A stretch of 64,000 nt of DNA from an uncultured Campylobacter sp. GTDB lineage: Bacteria; Campylobacterota; Campylobacteria; Campylobacterales; Campylobacteraceae. Position 1 is the first letter of the stretch, and the number at the start of each line of letters is the position of its first letter. Under the pieces are notes generated by a model. That model was not told where the DNA came from and did not search any database. It saw only the letters and a list, made by a program, of their open reading frames with translations. The translations under genes and the position numbers were made by a program. Of this stretch, positions 1-9,303 are shown piece after piece. Where the stretch lies: the NCBI RefSeq assembly GCF_938039205.1, contig NZ_CALHVM010000025.1, positions 22,530 through 86,529 on the forward strand. The letters run 5' to 3'.

Positions 1-117
1 TGGCGCCGAATTTGCGGCTAAATATTTCAAATTTGACAAGCGCCGTAGTTAAATTTAACGAGTCAAATTTACCGGCCGAGCTCGTAAATTTAACGGTTTT
101 AAACGCGTTCATCGGCT

Positions 118-600
118 TTAAAATTTGATCGGTTTGTAGCTAACGGATACGATCTCGACGTCGCTTCTGCCGTTTGGCAAATTTAGCGCGACCTCGTCGC
201 CCTCGCTCTTGCCGATTAGCTGTTTGGCTAGAGGCGAGTTTATCGAGATGAGCCCGCGCTCTAGGTTGCTCTCTGGCGTGCCCACTAGCGTATAAGTTTT
301 TTCTAGCTCGGTTTCTACGTCCATGATGACGACCGTGGAGCCAAATTTTACCTTATCGTGCTCGTATTCGGCGGGATCGATTACCTTGGCGCGACTTACT
401 ATGTCGCTAAGCTCGGCGATACGGCTCTCGATAAATGCCTGCTTTTCGCGCGCGGCGTGGTATTCGGCGTTTTCTTTTAGGTCGCCGTGACTGCGCGCAA
501 TGTCGATCTCCTCGACGATATTCGGACGTTCGACGGTCTTTAAATTTTTTAGTTCGTTTGTGATTTTTTCATATCCAAAAAGCGTCATCGGTTCGGTCAT
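118..600 (-). CDS. greA: Transcription elongation factor GreA (left copy)
   Basis: GreA enters the secondary channel of RNA polymerase and stimulates cleavage of backtracked transcripts. At 160 residues it has the family's usual length. Residues 1-80 form the N-terminal coiled coil, with the acidic tip residues D40, E43 and E46 that coordinate magnesium. Residues 85-160 form the FKBP-like C-terminal domain that docks on the polymerase. It follows lpxB with only 3 bases between them, so the two are probably co-transcribed. The gene downstream of greA in the other copy (lpxH) is absent here because the window ends. Confidence 0.96.
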   Translation of the reverse strand: MTEPMTLFGYEKITNELKNLKTVERPNIVEEIDIARSHGDLKENAEYHAAREKQAFIESRIAELSDIVSRAKVIDPAEYEHDKVKFGSTVVIMDVETELEKTYTLVGTPESNLERGLISINSPLAKQLIGKSEGDEVALNLPNGRSDVEIVSVSYKPIKF

Positions 601-603
601 TTT

Positions 604-1638
604 TTATCCTTTATTCGTTATTAAAATTTGCGCTACGTTGGCTGCAGAGCCGTGTTCTAGGTATTTTCGTAGCTTCTCGCAGCCTTTGATAAATTTCTCT
701 TTATCGCAGCTCTCGTAGGCTTTTATTAGATTGCTTGGCATTACTTCCTCTTGCAGTAGCTCCTCGTGCAGCGCCGCTTCGCCCATAAAATCAAACATGA
801 TATTTGCAAGTCCGATGTGGCGCAACTTCACAAACATCCGCGCGATCATTATATCGATTGCTTTAGCTTTATAGGCTAGCACAAACGGCGTGCCTACTAG
901 TGCAGCCTGAAGCGTCGCGGTACCTGAGCAGATAAATGCAAACTCGCTTTGCAAAAGCGCGCGCGGCGCGTCAGTAACTACGCTAAAGCCGCTCACGTCG
1001 CCGTAAATTTGCATATCGTTTACCAAAAAAGGCGGTACGACGAGCAGTTTTTCTTTATCTTTTATTTGGACGGCAACTTCGCGAAAAATCGGCATCAACC
1101 GCGAAATTTCGGCGCGGCGGGACCCTGGCATAAAGGCTATCTTACCGCTTTGCAAAAGCTCGTTTTTTCGCACTCGTAGTTCATCAAGCAACGGGTGCCC
1201 GACGTAGCGCGAACGGTTGTAGTACATCCCGTCAAACGGCAAAATCGAAGCCAAATGATCGCAGTACGCCTCGACTTTCGCCACGCGTCCGGCCTTCCAT
1301 GCCCACACCTGCGGCAAGATATAGTAGGTCACCGGCGTTTTGATACCGGCTTCTTTGATCGCTTTGGCTAGCGGCAGGTTAAAGGCGGGGCTATCGATGA
1401 GTAGCACGGCGTCGCACTGCGCGGCTAGGCGAGTCATCTCTTTTATCGCGCGTTTTGCCTTAAAATAAAGCGGTAAAACCTCCACGAAGCCCATCGCGGA
1501 AAACTCCGAGCTTCGCATAAAAGGTTCGCCGAATTTTTCGTCAAAAATGCCCTTTAGTTCGCACTTTGGCAGATGCTCTAAAACCTGCTCGAAGTGCAAA
1601 TTTGCAGAGGCCTCCAAACAAGAGATGAGTAGCTTCAC
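604..1638 (-). CDS. lpxB: Lipid-A-disaccharide synthase LpxB (left copy)
   Basis: LpxB joins UDP-2,3-diacylglucosamine to lipid X to form the lipid A disaccharide at the inner face of the cytoplasmic membrane. The GT-B glycosyltransferase has 344 residues, a little shorter than the E. coli enzyme. Visible family motifs are PQVWAWK (109-115), GHPLLDE (147-153), the MPGSRRAEI loop (170-178) and the nucleotide-binding CSGTATLQ stretch (237-244). The GTG start overlaps the stop of the upstream secreted-protein gene (GTGA), which suggests translational coupling. This is normally an essential single-copy gene, so two identical copies would be unusual. Confidence 0.96.
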   Translation of the reverse strand: MKLLISCLEASANLHFEQVLEHLPKCELKGIFDEKFGEPFMRSSEFSAMGFVEVLPLYFKAKRAIKEMTRLAAQCDAVLLIDSPAFNLPLAKAIKEAGIKTPVTYYILPQVWAWKAGRVAKVEAYCDHLASILPFDGMYYNRSRYVGHPLLDELRVRKNELLQSGKIAFMPGSRRAEISRLMPIFREVAVQIKDKEKLLVVPPFLVNDMQIYGDVSGFSVVTDAPRALLQSEFAFICSGTATLQAALVGTPFVLAYKAKAIDIMIARMFVKLRHIGLANIMFDFMGEAALHEELLQEEVMPSNLIKAYESCDKEKFIKGCEKLRKYLEHGSAANVAQILITNKG

Positions 1639-2081
1639 TGATTGCCCTCAAAGTCCTCGGCTAAGTTTGCAAGCTCTCTTGCGCGCTCCTTAGTCATCTG
1701 CAGGTAACAATCAGCGGCCGTTACGGCATAAAGCGTACCCATAGGCGGCACAAACGGACATTTAGCCTCTTTATAAGCCACCCATTTACGCTGGATGTCT
1801 TTTAGCTTCTTTTTATTTTCGTCGTTTAGCACGCTCATGGCTTTCTTGTAATTTTGGTTTAGGAGTTTATCTTGGATAGCAAATTCGGCGTCTATGCACT
1901 GTATCATGCCGGCAGTTGAGCTATCTTTTTGCATGCACTCATCTACGCGCGCTTGCGATTCATCAAATTCCTCTTCCGAAGTTTCCTCGATGCTTGACGC
2001 AGGTTTTGCTTTGATCGCAAGATCTTGCGCACCAAAAACCAAACTCGCCGCAAGAGCAGCAAAAATAAATTTTTTAAGCAT
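1635..2081 (-). CDS. Secreted LprI-like (DUF1311) protein (left copy)
   Basis: This 148-residue protein has an N-terminal signal peptide (residues 1-17, ending near VFG-A). After an acidic linker rich in Glu and Ser (29-43) comes a domain with four cysteines (49, 62, 108, 125). The WVAYKEAKC stretch at 100-108 is typical of the DUF1311 / LprI N-terminal family of periplasmic proteins, some of which inhibit lysozyme. The cysteines could form two disulfides in the periplasm. Function in this organism is unknown; the family call rests on the motif and cysteine pattern. It overlaps lpxB by 4 bases. Confidence 0.8.
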   Translation of the reverse strand: MLKKFIFAALAASLVFGAQDLAIKAKPASSIEETSEEEFDESQARVDECMQKDSSTAGMIQCIDAEFAIQDKLLNQNYKKAMSVLNDENKKKLKDIQRKWVAYKEAKCPFVPPMGTLYAVTAADCYLQMTKERARELANLAEDFEGNQ

Positions 2082-2196
2082 AATTTCTCCTTTAAATTTG
2101 ATGAAGATTATCGCCTAAAACGGCTAAATAAACAATAAAATTTAAATTTATAAGTAAATTCGGATTTTGAAAATTGAAAGAAAAATGCGTAAATTT

Positions 2197-2228
2197 AAAA
2201 AACCCAAAGCCCGCAGGCCTTGGGTTTT
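2197..2228 (-). terminator. Intrinsic terminator of nrfHA (left copy)
   Basis: Read on the minus strand just after the nrfA stop, AAAACCCAAGGCC pairs with GGCTTTGGGTTTT around a short CTGCG-type loop with one mismatch. A run of six T follows. This is a strong Rho-independent terminator closing the nrfHA unit before the LprI-like gene. Confidence 0.85.
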
Positions 2229-2233
2229 GGGGT

Positions 2234-3940
2234 TTATTTAAAATTTAGGTTCTTAACGTCTTCGTCGGCTTTTTTCATAGCTTCGGTAGGCGCTACACCG
2301 ATAGGATATTTATGTCCTAAAGAAGCAGGCGCAGGAACTGGAGTAGCTTCCTGGGTTAGCTTGATGCTGATGCCGTATGGCGCAAGCTCGTTAACTAGCT
2401 CGGTTTGTCCTTGGCGAGCAAATTCTTTACATTGACCTAGGATCCTAGCCGACTCTTCGTCTCCGTGGAAGCCGTAGCTGTTTTCGCTAAATGCGAAGTC
2501 CCAGCGGATGTGAGTTTTGCGGTGCAAGTAAAGAGTCTTTTCAAGAGCCTTACTGATAGCTTCTTTTCTCTCTTTTTCATCGGCGATCGAAGCAAATTTC
2601 TCATGCTTAGCTAGCTCGGCTCTGGCCGTTTTTATGTCCTGGATCAAAGAAAGTAGCGCATTTTCGCAGTTTCTTAGCTCGTAAGCATGGCGATTTTGTA
2701 CGAATGAAATTCTATCTTTTAGCACTTGTTCGCTTTGCGGGTGGCAAGTTTTGCAAGCCGCGTTTATATCGGCAAGCGGAGTTAAAATTTCATGCTCGGT
2801 GATCTTTTGAGCTCCGGCGCGTTTATACGGCATGTGGCAGTCTGCGCACGTTACGCCGCTTCTTCCGTGGATACCGGTTGAGCTTAGCTCAGACTCTGAG
2901 TGCTGCATCTTGATAATTTTAGCGCCGGTATCTTTATGGATGTAGTCAAATTTAAATCCATCCTCTTTGGCTAACTGATCGTCGTAATACTGGTCGAAAT
3001 TTTCGATCTTAAACGGCTGGTCTTTTTTCCAGAAAGTCCAAGGGAAAGTTAGTGTTTGGTCTTTACCGAAATAATACTCGACGTGGCACTGCATACAAAC
3101 ATAGTTTCTCATCTCCGCTCTAGTAGCTTTTATGCCGCTTTTAGCGTCAGCTTCGTATCCGCGTCCTACCATCGCATTTACAAATCCCGGTCTTGTTACT
3201 CTTAGGCTCATATCGTCCGGGTGGTGGCAGTCCGCACAGGTGCTGCCTAGATGCGACCCGTGGATACTCTCGCCGTGTTTAGCCGCGATTTTTTTCATGA
3301 CGTCAAAATACGGAATAGAGTTCATCTTCGTCCAAGCCGCTTTTCTCTTCTGACCTTCTTCTTTTGGCATTACGTCAAAGAAAGGCATAGGTAAGCTAGC
3401 TGCCGGGGTCGGATCTTCGGTTAGTTTGTAGTCTGGATCTAGCTGAAGTGCGGTTAGATAGCCGGTGTGGCAGTTTACGCAAGCGCCCGGTTGGCCTTTA
3501 AACGCTGGAAGTCCGTGAGAGTTTAAAAACTCCTTGTCGTTTCTTTTGGTCTCGATCTGATCTATCTGCGAATAGTAGTGGGTTCGCGGTTTGCTGTAAT
3601 CCACGCCGAACGCATAACCATTCCAAAACACCGTAGCCGCAGGCCAGCGAATAATCTTGCTATAAGGTAAATCGCCGCCGAAAGCCGTTTCTACGAATTC
3701 GCTTCCTTTTGGATTTGCGTCGCTTTTATGCTCCATTTTTTTGTAAGCATCGAGCTGATTTGGGAAATTTGCGCCCCATTTTTCAAAATCAGGCTCAAGT
3801 TCGCTTACTTTATTGAGCATTAGCGGATACATCTTTTCTTCGGCTTTTTTGGCGCCGATATCCGTAAAAAGCGCGAACATAGCCGCACCGAGTACGACAG
3901 CCACTAGGAAAGTAGCTACATACAACACTTTGTTTTTCAT
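2234..3940 (-). CDS. nrfA: Ammonia-forming cytochrome c nitrite reductase NrfA (left copy)
   Basis: NrfA is the periplasmic pentahaem enzyme that reduces nitrite to ammonia with six electrons. The 568-residue protein starts with a signal/anchor segment (about 5-26). It carries five haem sites of type CxxCH: C154-H158, C235-H239, C282-H286, C365-H369 and C396-H400. The third is followed by VEYYF, which holds the active-site tyrosine of the family. The first (catalytic) haem motif is CVNCH, not the CxxCK of E. coli and Wolinella; this variant is known in some NrfA, including, as I recall, Campylobacter. It lies 19 bases after nrfH, and the pair forms one operon ending in a hairpin. Confidence 0.95.
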   Translation of the reverse strand: MKNKVLYVATFLVAVVLGAAMFALFTDIGAKKAEEKMYPLMLNKVSELEPDFEKWGANFPNQLDAYKKMEHKSDANPKGSEFVETAFGGDLPYSKIIRWPAATVFWNGYAFGVDYSKPRTHYYSQIDQIETKRNDKEFLNSHGLPAFKGQPGACVNCHTGYLTALQLDPDYKLTEDPTPAASLPMPFFDVMPKEEGQKRKAAWTKMNSIPYFDVMKKIAAKHGESIHGSHLGSTCADCHHPDDMSLRVTRPGFVNAMVGRGYEADAKSGIKATRAEMRNYVCMQCHVEYYFGKDQTLTFPWTFWKKDQPFKIENFDQYYDDQLAKEDGFKFDYIHKDTGAKIIKMQHSESELSSTGIHGRSGVTCADCHMPYKRAGAQKITEHEILTPLADINAACKTCHPQSEQVLKDRISFVQNRHAYELRNCENALLSLIQDIKTARAELAKHEKFASIADEKERKEAISKALEKTLYLHRKTHIRWDFAFSENSYGFHGDEESARILGQCKEFARQGQTELVNELAPYGISIKLTQEATPVPAPASLGHKYPIGVAPTEAMKKADEDVKNLNFK

Positions 3941-3959
3941 TTTATCCTCCTGTTAAATT

Positions 3960-4481
3960 TTAAAAGTTATGCGCATGTCCCGCTTCGCGGTGGCAAGATA
4001 CGCATCTTAAAGGCTCGCTAGAATTGCCTTGATGCTCTTTGAGATTTTTGTCAAACGGTTTTGCGGTTCCTATGGCGCGCGGGTCGATAACGTTTGAAAC
4101 GTACTCTTTGTGGCAGTCCATGCAGTTTTCCTGAACGACTCTTTTTGTTTTTTCGTTTGCGGTAAATGCATAAGGATTATCTTTAAAAGTAACGGCATAC
4201 GCGTGTCCTAGGCCACTTTGAGCCTTCATGATCCAATATCCTATAAAATCATGCGGCAAATGGCAGTCGTTACAGGTAGCGACGTTTTGGTGTCCGCCTC
4301 TTGACCAGCTTTCGTAGACTTGATTCATCACGTGACAGTTTTTACAGGCTGCAGGATCCGGACTAAAGTATGAAAATCCCTTGGCATAGTAAAAAGTGTA
4401 TAGTCCGTGACCGATAACCACTCCAAACGATAGCAACAAAAGAATGACCCAGATGGATGCTTTTTTCTTCGTGTTTTCCAT
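3960..4481 (-). CDS. nrfH: NrfH, tetrahaem menaquinol dehydrogenase (left copy)
   Basis: NrfH anchors NrfA in the membrane and passes electrons to it from menaquinol. This NapC/NirT-family protein has one N-terminal membrane helix and four CxxCH haem motifs (CKNCH, CNDCH, CMDCH, CVSCH). Numbered from an upstream in-frame ATG, the helix is at about 17-38 and the haems at 53, 77, 127 and 167. I start at the second ATG because GGAGGT lies 13 bases before it and nothing resembles a ribosome site before the first (4502). The longer form would add MEVRKPV. Confidence 0.94.
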   Translation of the reverse strand: MENTKKKASIWVILLLLSFGVVIGHGLYTFYYAKGFSYFSPDPAACKNCHVMNQVYESWSRGGHQNVATCNDCHLPHDFIGYWIMKAQSGLGHAYAVTFKDNPYAFTANEKTKRVVQENCMDCHKEYVSNVIDPRAIGTAKPFDKNLKEHQGNSSEPLRCVSCHREAGHAHNF

Positions 4482-4873
4482 GACGGGCTTTCTAACCTCC
4501 ATTATAAATTTAAATAAAACTTAACTTTATTTATCGGTCGGTATTTTATTATTAGTTCGCTTAAATTCTCATTTATTTTTCTAATATAATTAAAATTAAA
4601 TCTAAAGCTTATTTTTATACTGTGTAAATATAACAGTAGTTGTTATCAATTTATTATGATTGATTTCAATCTATTTCGGTATTATATAATATAATATATT
4701 TACTATCTTAAATTTGAATAAAATTTAAAAACTAAAATATAAAGTAAACAATATCCAACATAGGCCAAAACTTTAAATTTAAATAATAAAAGCTGTGCTA
4801 AAATCATTTCTTTAAAAATTTGAAAGCTATGGGCTCGTCAAATTTGCGTTAATAGTGATAAAAAGGAATAAAT
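4482..4873. promoter_or_regulatory. AT-rich divergent promoter region nrfH / surE (left copy)
   Basis: This gene-free stretch of nearly 400 bases is much richer in A and T than its flanks and separates two outward-facing operons. At 4660-4673, TTGATTTCAATCTA resembles the FNR/CRP-family box TTGAT-N4-ATCAA with two mismatches. A TGTTATCAAT half-like element lies just before it. Anaerobic or nitrosative control of nrfHA by an FNR/CRP-type protein would fit, but this is inference. No coding sequence is seen in it. Confidence 0.4.
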
Positions 4874-5656
4874 TTGAAAGAAATTTTAATTACAAACGAC
4901 GACGGATTCGAGGCTAGCGGCCTGCACGCTTTAGCTAGCGCACTGAGGGAGCTACCCGATACGCGCGTTACGATCGTAGCGCCGAGTACCGAAAAATCAG
5001 CCTGCGCGCACTCTCTTACGCTCACTAGACCTCTTCGCTTTATCAAGCTTGACGACGATTTTTACAAACTCGACGACGCCACGCCCGCAGACTGCGTCTA
5101 TCTCGCGCTTCATGCGCTTTACAAAAAACTACCCGACCTCGTAATCAGCGGCATAAACCACGGCGCCAATGTGGGCGAGGACATCACCTACTCGGGTACG
5201 TGCGGAGCGGCTATGGAGGGCGTTTTGCAGGGCGTGCCAAGCATCGCGTTTTCGCAGTTTTATAAAAACGATAGTATCGAAAAACTCGGTTTTTCGCTCG
5301 CGCAGCAAGCCGTCAAATTTATCGTTCCGCGCGTACTAAACGGCGAAATTTCCCTACCGCCGCGCCAGTTTTTAAACGTAAATATCCCTGCCGTTTCCGC
5401 CCGAGAATTTAGAGGCTACCGCATAGTTCCGGCCGGCAGACGCAGCTACGCCACGCACGCGATGCTTCACCGCAATCCGCGCGGCGTCGAGTACTACTGG
5501 CTCGGACAGCCGTCAAATTTAGACTACGAGCAAAACGGCGAGTCCGATATCAGCGTGCTTAGCGAGAGTTTCGCCTCGCTCACCCCGATCATGCTAGATA
5601 TGACCGCGCACGCGAGCTTGCAGGGCCTAAAAACCGCGCTAAAGGATCAAATTTGA
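4874..5656 (+). CDS. surE: 5'/3'-nucleotidase SurE (left copy)
   Basis: SurE is a metal-dependent phosphatase that removes phosphate from nucleoside monophosphates. The 260-residue protein has the N-terminal NDDGF motif (D9, D10 as metal ligands), S42 and the SGINHG motif with N95, followed by GEDITYSGT. These correspond to the E. coli metal site. The start is TTG within AAATTTG, preceded by AAAAAGGAAT. Its stop overlaps the TTG start of tcdA (TTGA), so the two are coupled. In C. jejuni I recall surE next to the ThiF-family gene as well. Confidence 0.95.
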   Translation: MKEILITNDDGFEASGLHALASALRELPDTRVTIVAPSTEKSACAHSLTLTRPLRFIKLDDDFYKLDDATPADCVYLALHALYKKLPDLVISGINHGANVGEDITYSGTCGAAMEGVLQGVPSIAFSQFYKNDSIEKLGFSLAQQAVKFIVPRVLNGEISLPPRQFLNVNIPAVSAREFRGYRIVPAGRRSYATHAMLHRNPRGVEYYWLGQPSNLDYEQNGESDISVLSESFASLTPIMLDMTAHASLQGLKTALKDQI

Positions 5657-6318
5657 GCGAGGTGATTTTGGATCAGAACGACCGATTTACGAGGTCTCGC
5701 TGGCTGTTTGGCGATGATTTTAAAAAGCTTCAAAACGCAAACGTCCTAATCTGCGGCGTTGGCGGCGTGGGCGGAGTCTGTGCGGATGCGCTAGCTCGCG
5801 CGGGTGTGGGTAAAATCACCGTCATCGACAAGGATATTTTTGATATAACCAATCAAAACCGTCAAATTTACAGCGAAGCGGTCGGAGCCGTTAAAGTGGG
5901 AGAATTTGCCAAAAGATACGAGTGCGTAACGGCGCTGCAAGAGCTAATGACGCCCGAGTTTATCGCAAATTTCGACTTTTCGCCCTTTGATCTCGTGATC
6001 GACGCTATCGACGACGTACCCGCCAAGATCGCACTCGCGCTAAAAACGCACGAAAAGCTTATCAGCTCGATGGGCGGCGCAAAACGCATCGATCCGACGC
6101 AGATCAAGGTCGCCTCCGTCTGGCAAACCTGCAACGATCCGTTTGCTAAAAAAATACGCACCGAGCTTAAAAAAGCAGGCTTTAAAGGCAAATTTGACGT
6201 CGTGTTTTCGACCGAGTTGCCAAGATGCGTGAAACTGGGCAGCTTCATGGGCGTAACGGCGTGTTTTGGGCTAAATTTAGCGGCTTTAGCGGTTAGAAAA
6301 ATCATCGGCGATAAATAA
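5653..6318 (+). CDS. tcdA: ThiF/HesA-family E1-like protein, probable tRNA t6A dehydratase TcdA (left copy)
   Basis: This 221-residue protein belongs to the ThiF/MoeB/HesA adenylating family. It has the nucleotide-binding loop GVGGVGG (35-41) and the following VIDKDIFDITNQNRQ stretch (58-72). Those residues, the lack of a rhodanese or zinc-rich tail and the ISSMGGAKRIDPTQI segment fit TcdA (CsdL), which cyclises t6A to ct6A on tRNA. A MoeB-like role is less likely but not excluded, because mobA follows 81 bases later. The TTG start sits in the 13-mer AGGATCAAATTTG (5643-5655). A weak GCGAG/CTCGC hairpin follows the stop. Confidence 0.82.
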   Translation: MSEVILDQNDRFTRSRWLFGDDFKKLQNANVLICGVGGVGGVCADALARAGVGKITVIDKDIFDITNQNRQIYSEAVGAVKVGEFAKRYECVTALQELMTPEFIANFDFSPFDLVIDAIDDVPAKIALALKTHEKLISSMGGAKRIDPTQIKVASVWQTCNDPFAKKIRTELKKAGFKGKFDVVFSTELPRCVKLGSFMGVTACFGLNLAALAVRKIIGDK

Positions 6319-6399
6319 TTTTAATTAGTCTGGGCGAGTTTAACCGCTCGCTTAAAACAAATTTATGCTATTATACCGCACTTAAATTTAAGGAAAAAA

Positions 6400-7065
6400 A
6401 TGAAAACATGCGTTATCCTTGCCGGCGGCAAAAGCTCGCGAATGGGCCGCGACAAAACGCTGCTGCCTTTTGGCGGATTTGCGACGCTGGCGCACTACGG
6501 AGCGCATAAATTCGGGCGGATTTTCGAGCGCGTATTCGTTAGCTCCAAATTTGACAAATTTAACCCGCCCCTACCGCTCATAAAAGACGTTAGCCCAGAG
6601 GAGATCTCGCGGTCAAATTTGACCGAGGCGAGCTACAAAGAGGGCGCAGAGGCAAGCTCCGCTCAAATTTGCTCGCAAGATACGGCAAATTTAAGCCTTG
6701 ACGCCTTTTCTCCGATGCTAGCGCTTTACAGTATTCTTAGAAATTTCCCAAACGAAAGCGTCTTTATCGTCCCTGCCGATATGCCGTTCGTTAGCGAAGA
6801 GTGCGTGCGCGAACTATATAAATTTACCGGTGAATACGATATGGTCATCGCCGCGGACGAGTCGCATACGCACTCGCTTTGCGGGTTTTTTAGTGGGGAT
6901 TTAGCGGATGCGGCGGGCGAGCTTTTTGCCGCGGGCGAGCACAAGATCGGACTTTTGCGTAGCCGCTGCCGCTGCAAGATCGTAAAATTCGCGCGCGAAG
7001 ACGAGTTTTTTAACATCAACTATCAGGCAGATTACGAACAAGCTTTAAAAGAAGGAAAAATATGA
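6400..7065 (+). CDS. mobA: Molybdenum cofactor guanylyltransferase MobA (left copy)
   Basis: MobA attaches GMP to molybdopterin to make the bis-MGD cofactor used by nitrate, formate and other molybdo-oxidoreductases. The signature LAGGKSSRMGRDKTLLPFG lies at residues 7-25, and the FIVPADMPF acidic motif is near 125. At 221 residues it is longer than usual (about 190). The excess is a low-complexity stretch at about 67-102, whose DNA contains three AAATTT-type words, including the perfect palindrome CGGTCAAATTTGACCG (6610-6625). AAGGAAAA precedes the ATG. It overlaps pldA by 4 bases. Confidence 0.93.
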   Translation: MKTCVILAGGKSSRMGRDKTLLPFGGFATLAHYGAHKFGRIFERVFVSSKFDKFNPPLPLIKDVSPEEISRSNLTEASYKEGAEASSAQICSQDTANLSLDAFSPMLALYSILRNFPNESVFIVPADMPFVSEECVRELYKFTGEYDMVIAADESHTHSLCGFFSGDLADAAGELFAAGEHKIGLLRSRCRCKIVKFAREDEFFNINYQADYEQALKEGKI

Positions 7066-8156
7066 AAAAAATTATCGTTTTACTGGCGATTTTGTTAAAT
7101 TTCTCAGTAGCCGGCGAATCTGCAACGGCGAAGCAAAATTTAGCCGGCCAGTCCGAAAATGCGGCTGAAAATTTAACCGAGCCGACCGCCAAAGACGAGG
7201 CCAAGCGCCTCTACGAAACCGCCGCAAAGCTCGAGCATGAAGGCGACAAAACAAGAGCCCTTCAGCTTTATAAACTGGCGGCTAAAAAGGCGATATTTAC
7301 GGACGAGGACGGCGAAACGGCCGCCATGGAGCGCTCCGTGATCGCGCCCTCAGATAGCGTAGCGGACGCACCCGTGGAGGAGCAAAAAATCGCATCCAAA
7401 GAGCGCCCGAAAGCTAAATTTGAAAGCGGCGAAGCATACGACGTGGATGAAATTTTGGGCCTAAAAATGCACCACCTAAACTACCTGCTGCCCGCAACTT
7501 ACGCGTTTAACGACGTTGAAGGTAGGCGTAGATTTGAGACTGCTTTTCAAATCAGCTTGCAAAAGCCGCTTTTTTACGACGTATTTGACATGAACGAAAC
7601 GATCTCGGCGGGCTACTCGCAAAGCTCGTGGTGGCAGACGGCTAAATCCTCTACGCCGTTTCGCGAGACCAACTATCGACCTGAGATTTTCGTGACCGTC
7701 CCGATGAGATTTGAGGCGCTGCCGAGCCTTGACTACCTACGCGCGGGGCTTTTGCACGAGAGTAACGGCCAGGGCGGCGAGAAGTCGCGCTCATGGAACC
7801 GCGTCTATCTCGAGGCCAAACTTTACGCCGGTAGCCTAGTCGTGATCCCGCGAGCGTGGGCTCGCATCCCTGAGAGCAAGGGTAGCGACGATAACCCAGA
7901 CATCGAAAAATACCTCGGAAACATGGATATAAATTTCGCCCTACCTTTCCGCGGCCACGTCTTTACGGCGATGGTGCGCAACAACCTGCATTTTGATAAA
8001 ACAAACCGCGGCGCGGGCGAGCTTGGGTGGCTGTTTCCGTTTGGCAAGAGCGGCGTATACGGCTACGTGAAGTACTTCACGGGATACGGCGAGAGCCTCA
8101 TCGACTACAACCGCCACACCGATAAAGTCGGTATCGGCTTTGCGATTTTGAAGTAA
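7062..8156 (+). CDS. pldA: Outer-membrane phospholipase A PldA (left copy)
   Basis: PldA (OMPLA) is an outer-membrane beta-barrel enzyme that hydrolyses phospholipids once they reach the outer leaflet. The C-terminal barrel domain (about 135-364) carries the catalytic triad in HESNGQ...SRSWNRVYLE: H232, S234 and N246 align with H142, S144 and N156 of E. coli. A signal peptide (1-17) is followed by a ~110-residue Glu/Ala/Lys-rich region not present in the E. coli enzyme. Its helix-like 44-78 segment (TPR-like spacing) could be a periplasmic helical domain. AAGGAAAAAT precedes the ATG, which overlaps the mobA stop (ATGA). Confidence 0.93.
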   Translation: MKKIIVLLAILLNFSVAGESATAKQNLAGQSENAAENLTEPTAKDEAKRLYETAAKLEHEGDKTRALQLYKLAAKKAIFTDEDGETAAMERSVIAPSDSVADAPVEEQKIASKERPKAKFESGEAYDVDEILGLKMHHLNYLLPATYAFNDVEGRRRFETAFQISLQKPLFYDVFDMNETISAGYSQSSWWQTAKSSTPFRETNYRPEIFVTVPMRFEALPSLDYLRAGLLHESNGQGGEKSRSWNRVYLEAKLYAGSLVVIPRAWARIPESKGSDDNPDIEKYLGNMDINFALPFRGHVFTAMVRNNLHFDKTNRGAGELGWLFPFGKSGVYGYVKYFTGYGESLIDYNRHTDKVGIGFAILK

Positions 8157-8415
8157 AAGGCTAGCGCGCTCAAGCGGCGCAGGCAAGGTAAAAATCGCGG
8201 CAAAACGACCCAAAGCAATAAGTCAAATTTGACCGAACCGACAAGCGCAGCAAATTTGACGAGCGGGCGCTTGTTTGCAAAATATACGCATAATAAAGCA
8301 AGGATCAAATTTGCGAATTTTAGGCGCGGCGCGATTCTTTAAATTTACGCCAAGTCGCAGTCAAAAAACCGCTGCCCTAGCACGAGCGCAAAATTCGTCA
8401 AATTTAGGGAGATAG

Positions 8416-9284
8416 ATGAAAAATTTATTAAAGCTTTTTATCGTTTGACCTGCGCGACCTCGCTGCAAGCAGGCGGCAAATACGCGCACGAGCAACAAAA
8501 CGACGAGCTAATCGCAACTTATGAGATATTTTTTAAGTACGACCTACGCAACGGCGAAAAGAACGCGAGCGGCAAAATACGCAACAGACTCTACCTCACC
8601 TAGCTAGATGCGAGCGGCGCGCAGCTAAATCGCTACATCATCGACGAAGCGGACGAGAAGTACAAGCGCAAGATCCCGGACGACCCCTCCACAAAGCTAA
8701 AAATCTCGTTCGCCGTCCGCAAAAACGAGCGCTGGGTGCTGCTAGAGGTCTACTCAAAAGAACACCGAGACGCGCCTGCGTTCACGGCCGAGAGATGCCT
8801 GTGGGGCGGGCTCGAAAAGGAGCTACTAGAGCTTTTTGACGCGGGCGAGGCGATAAAACTATACCGAAAAACCAAACGCTTCGACGCAAATTTAGGCTTT
8901 TTCGTCGAAAACAACATAGCCGAATACCGCAAAGACGGCAAGCCATCGTATAAAGAATTTACCAGCGTCCGAACCGGTAAAAAGGAAACGACATTTGAAA
9001 AGTACGACGAGAACGGGCGCCTGCATAGCCGCGCTTACCAGATGGGCGGTGAGTCTGCGTATTTTGAGTTTTTCTACCCGAGCGGCAAACTAAAAAGAGT
9101 GATAGACCAGCGCCAAACGATAGGCAAGCCGCTTAGCGAGGCGGTTAAAATACAAAAAGAATTTAACGAAAAAGGTGAGCTCGTAAAAGAGGTCGTAACC
9201 GAAGCAAAAACGGGCGCGGCGACTACCAAATTTTACGGTGAAAACGGCGAAATCATAAAAACCGAAACAAAAAATCTCAGATAA
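8416..9284 (+). pseudogene. Decayed YwqK/MORN-like secreted protein gene (left copy)
   Basis: A gene can be followed from ATG 8416 (MKNLLKLFIV, start of a signal peptide) to the stop at 9284, but it has two lesions. A frameshift near 8441-8446 is needed to continue into LTCATSLQAGGKYAH, and an in-frame TAG stands at 8601-8603 (LYLT-stop-LDASG). The intact 3' part, from a GTG at 8736, could give 182 residues. It has repeated KYDENGRL / FNEKGELV / FYGENGEII units, as in YwqK-type (MORN_2) proteins, which often accompany polymorphic toxins. A 34-codon ORF (8311-8415) begins in AGGATCAAATTTG just upstream. Both repeat arms carry the same lesions. Confidence 0.75.
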
Positions 9285-9303
9285 ACTAAAAGCGGAGAAA
9301 AAT

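Noticed and set aside
4600..4780. Replication origin in the very AT-rich nrfH-surE gap
   Set aside because: No DnaA-box cluster (TTATNCACA) and no dnaA, dnaN or parA neighbours.
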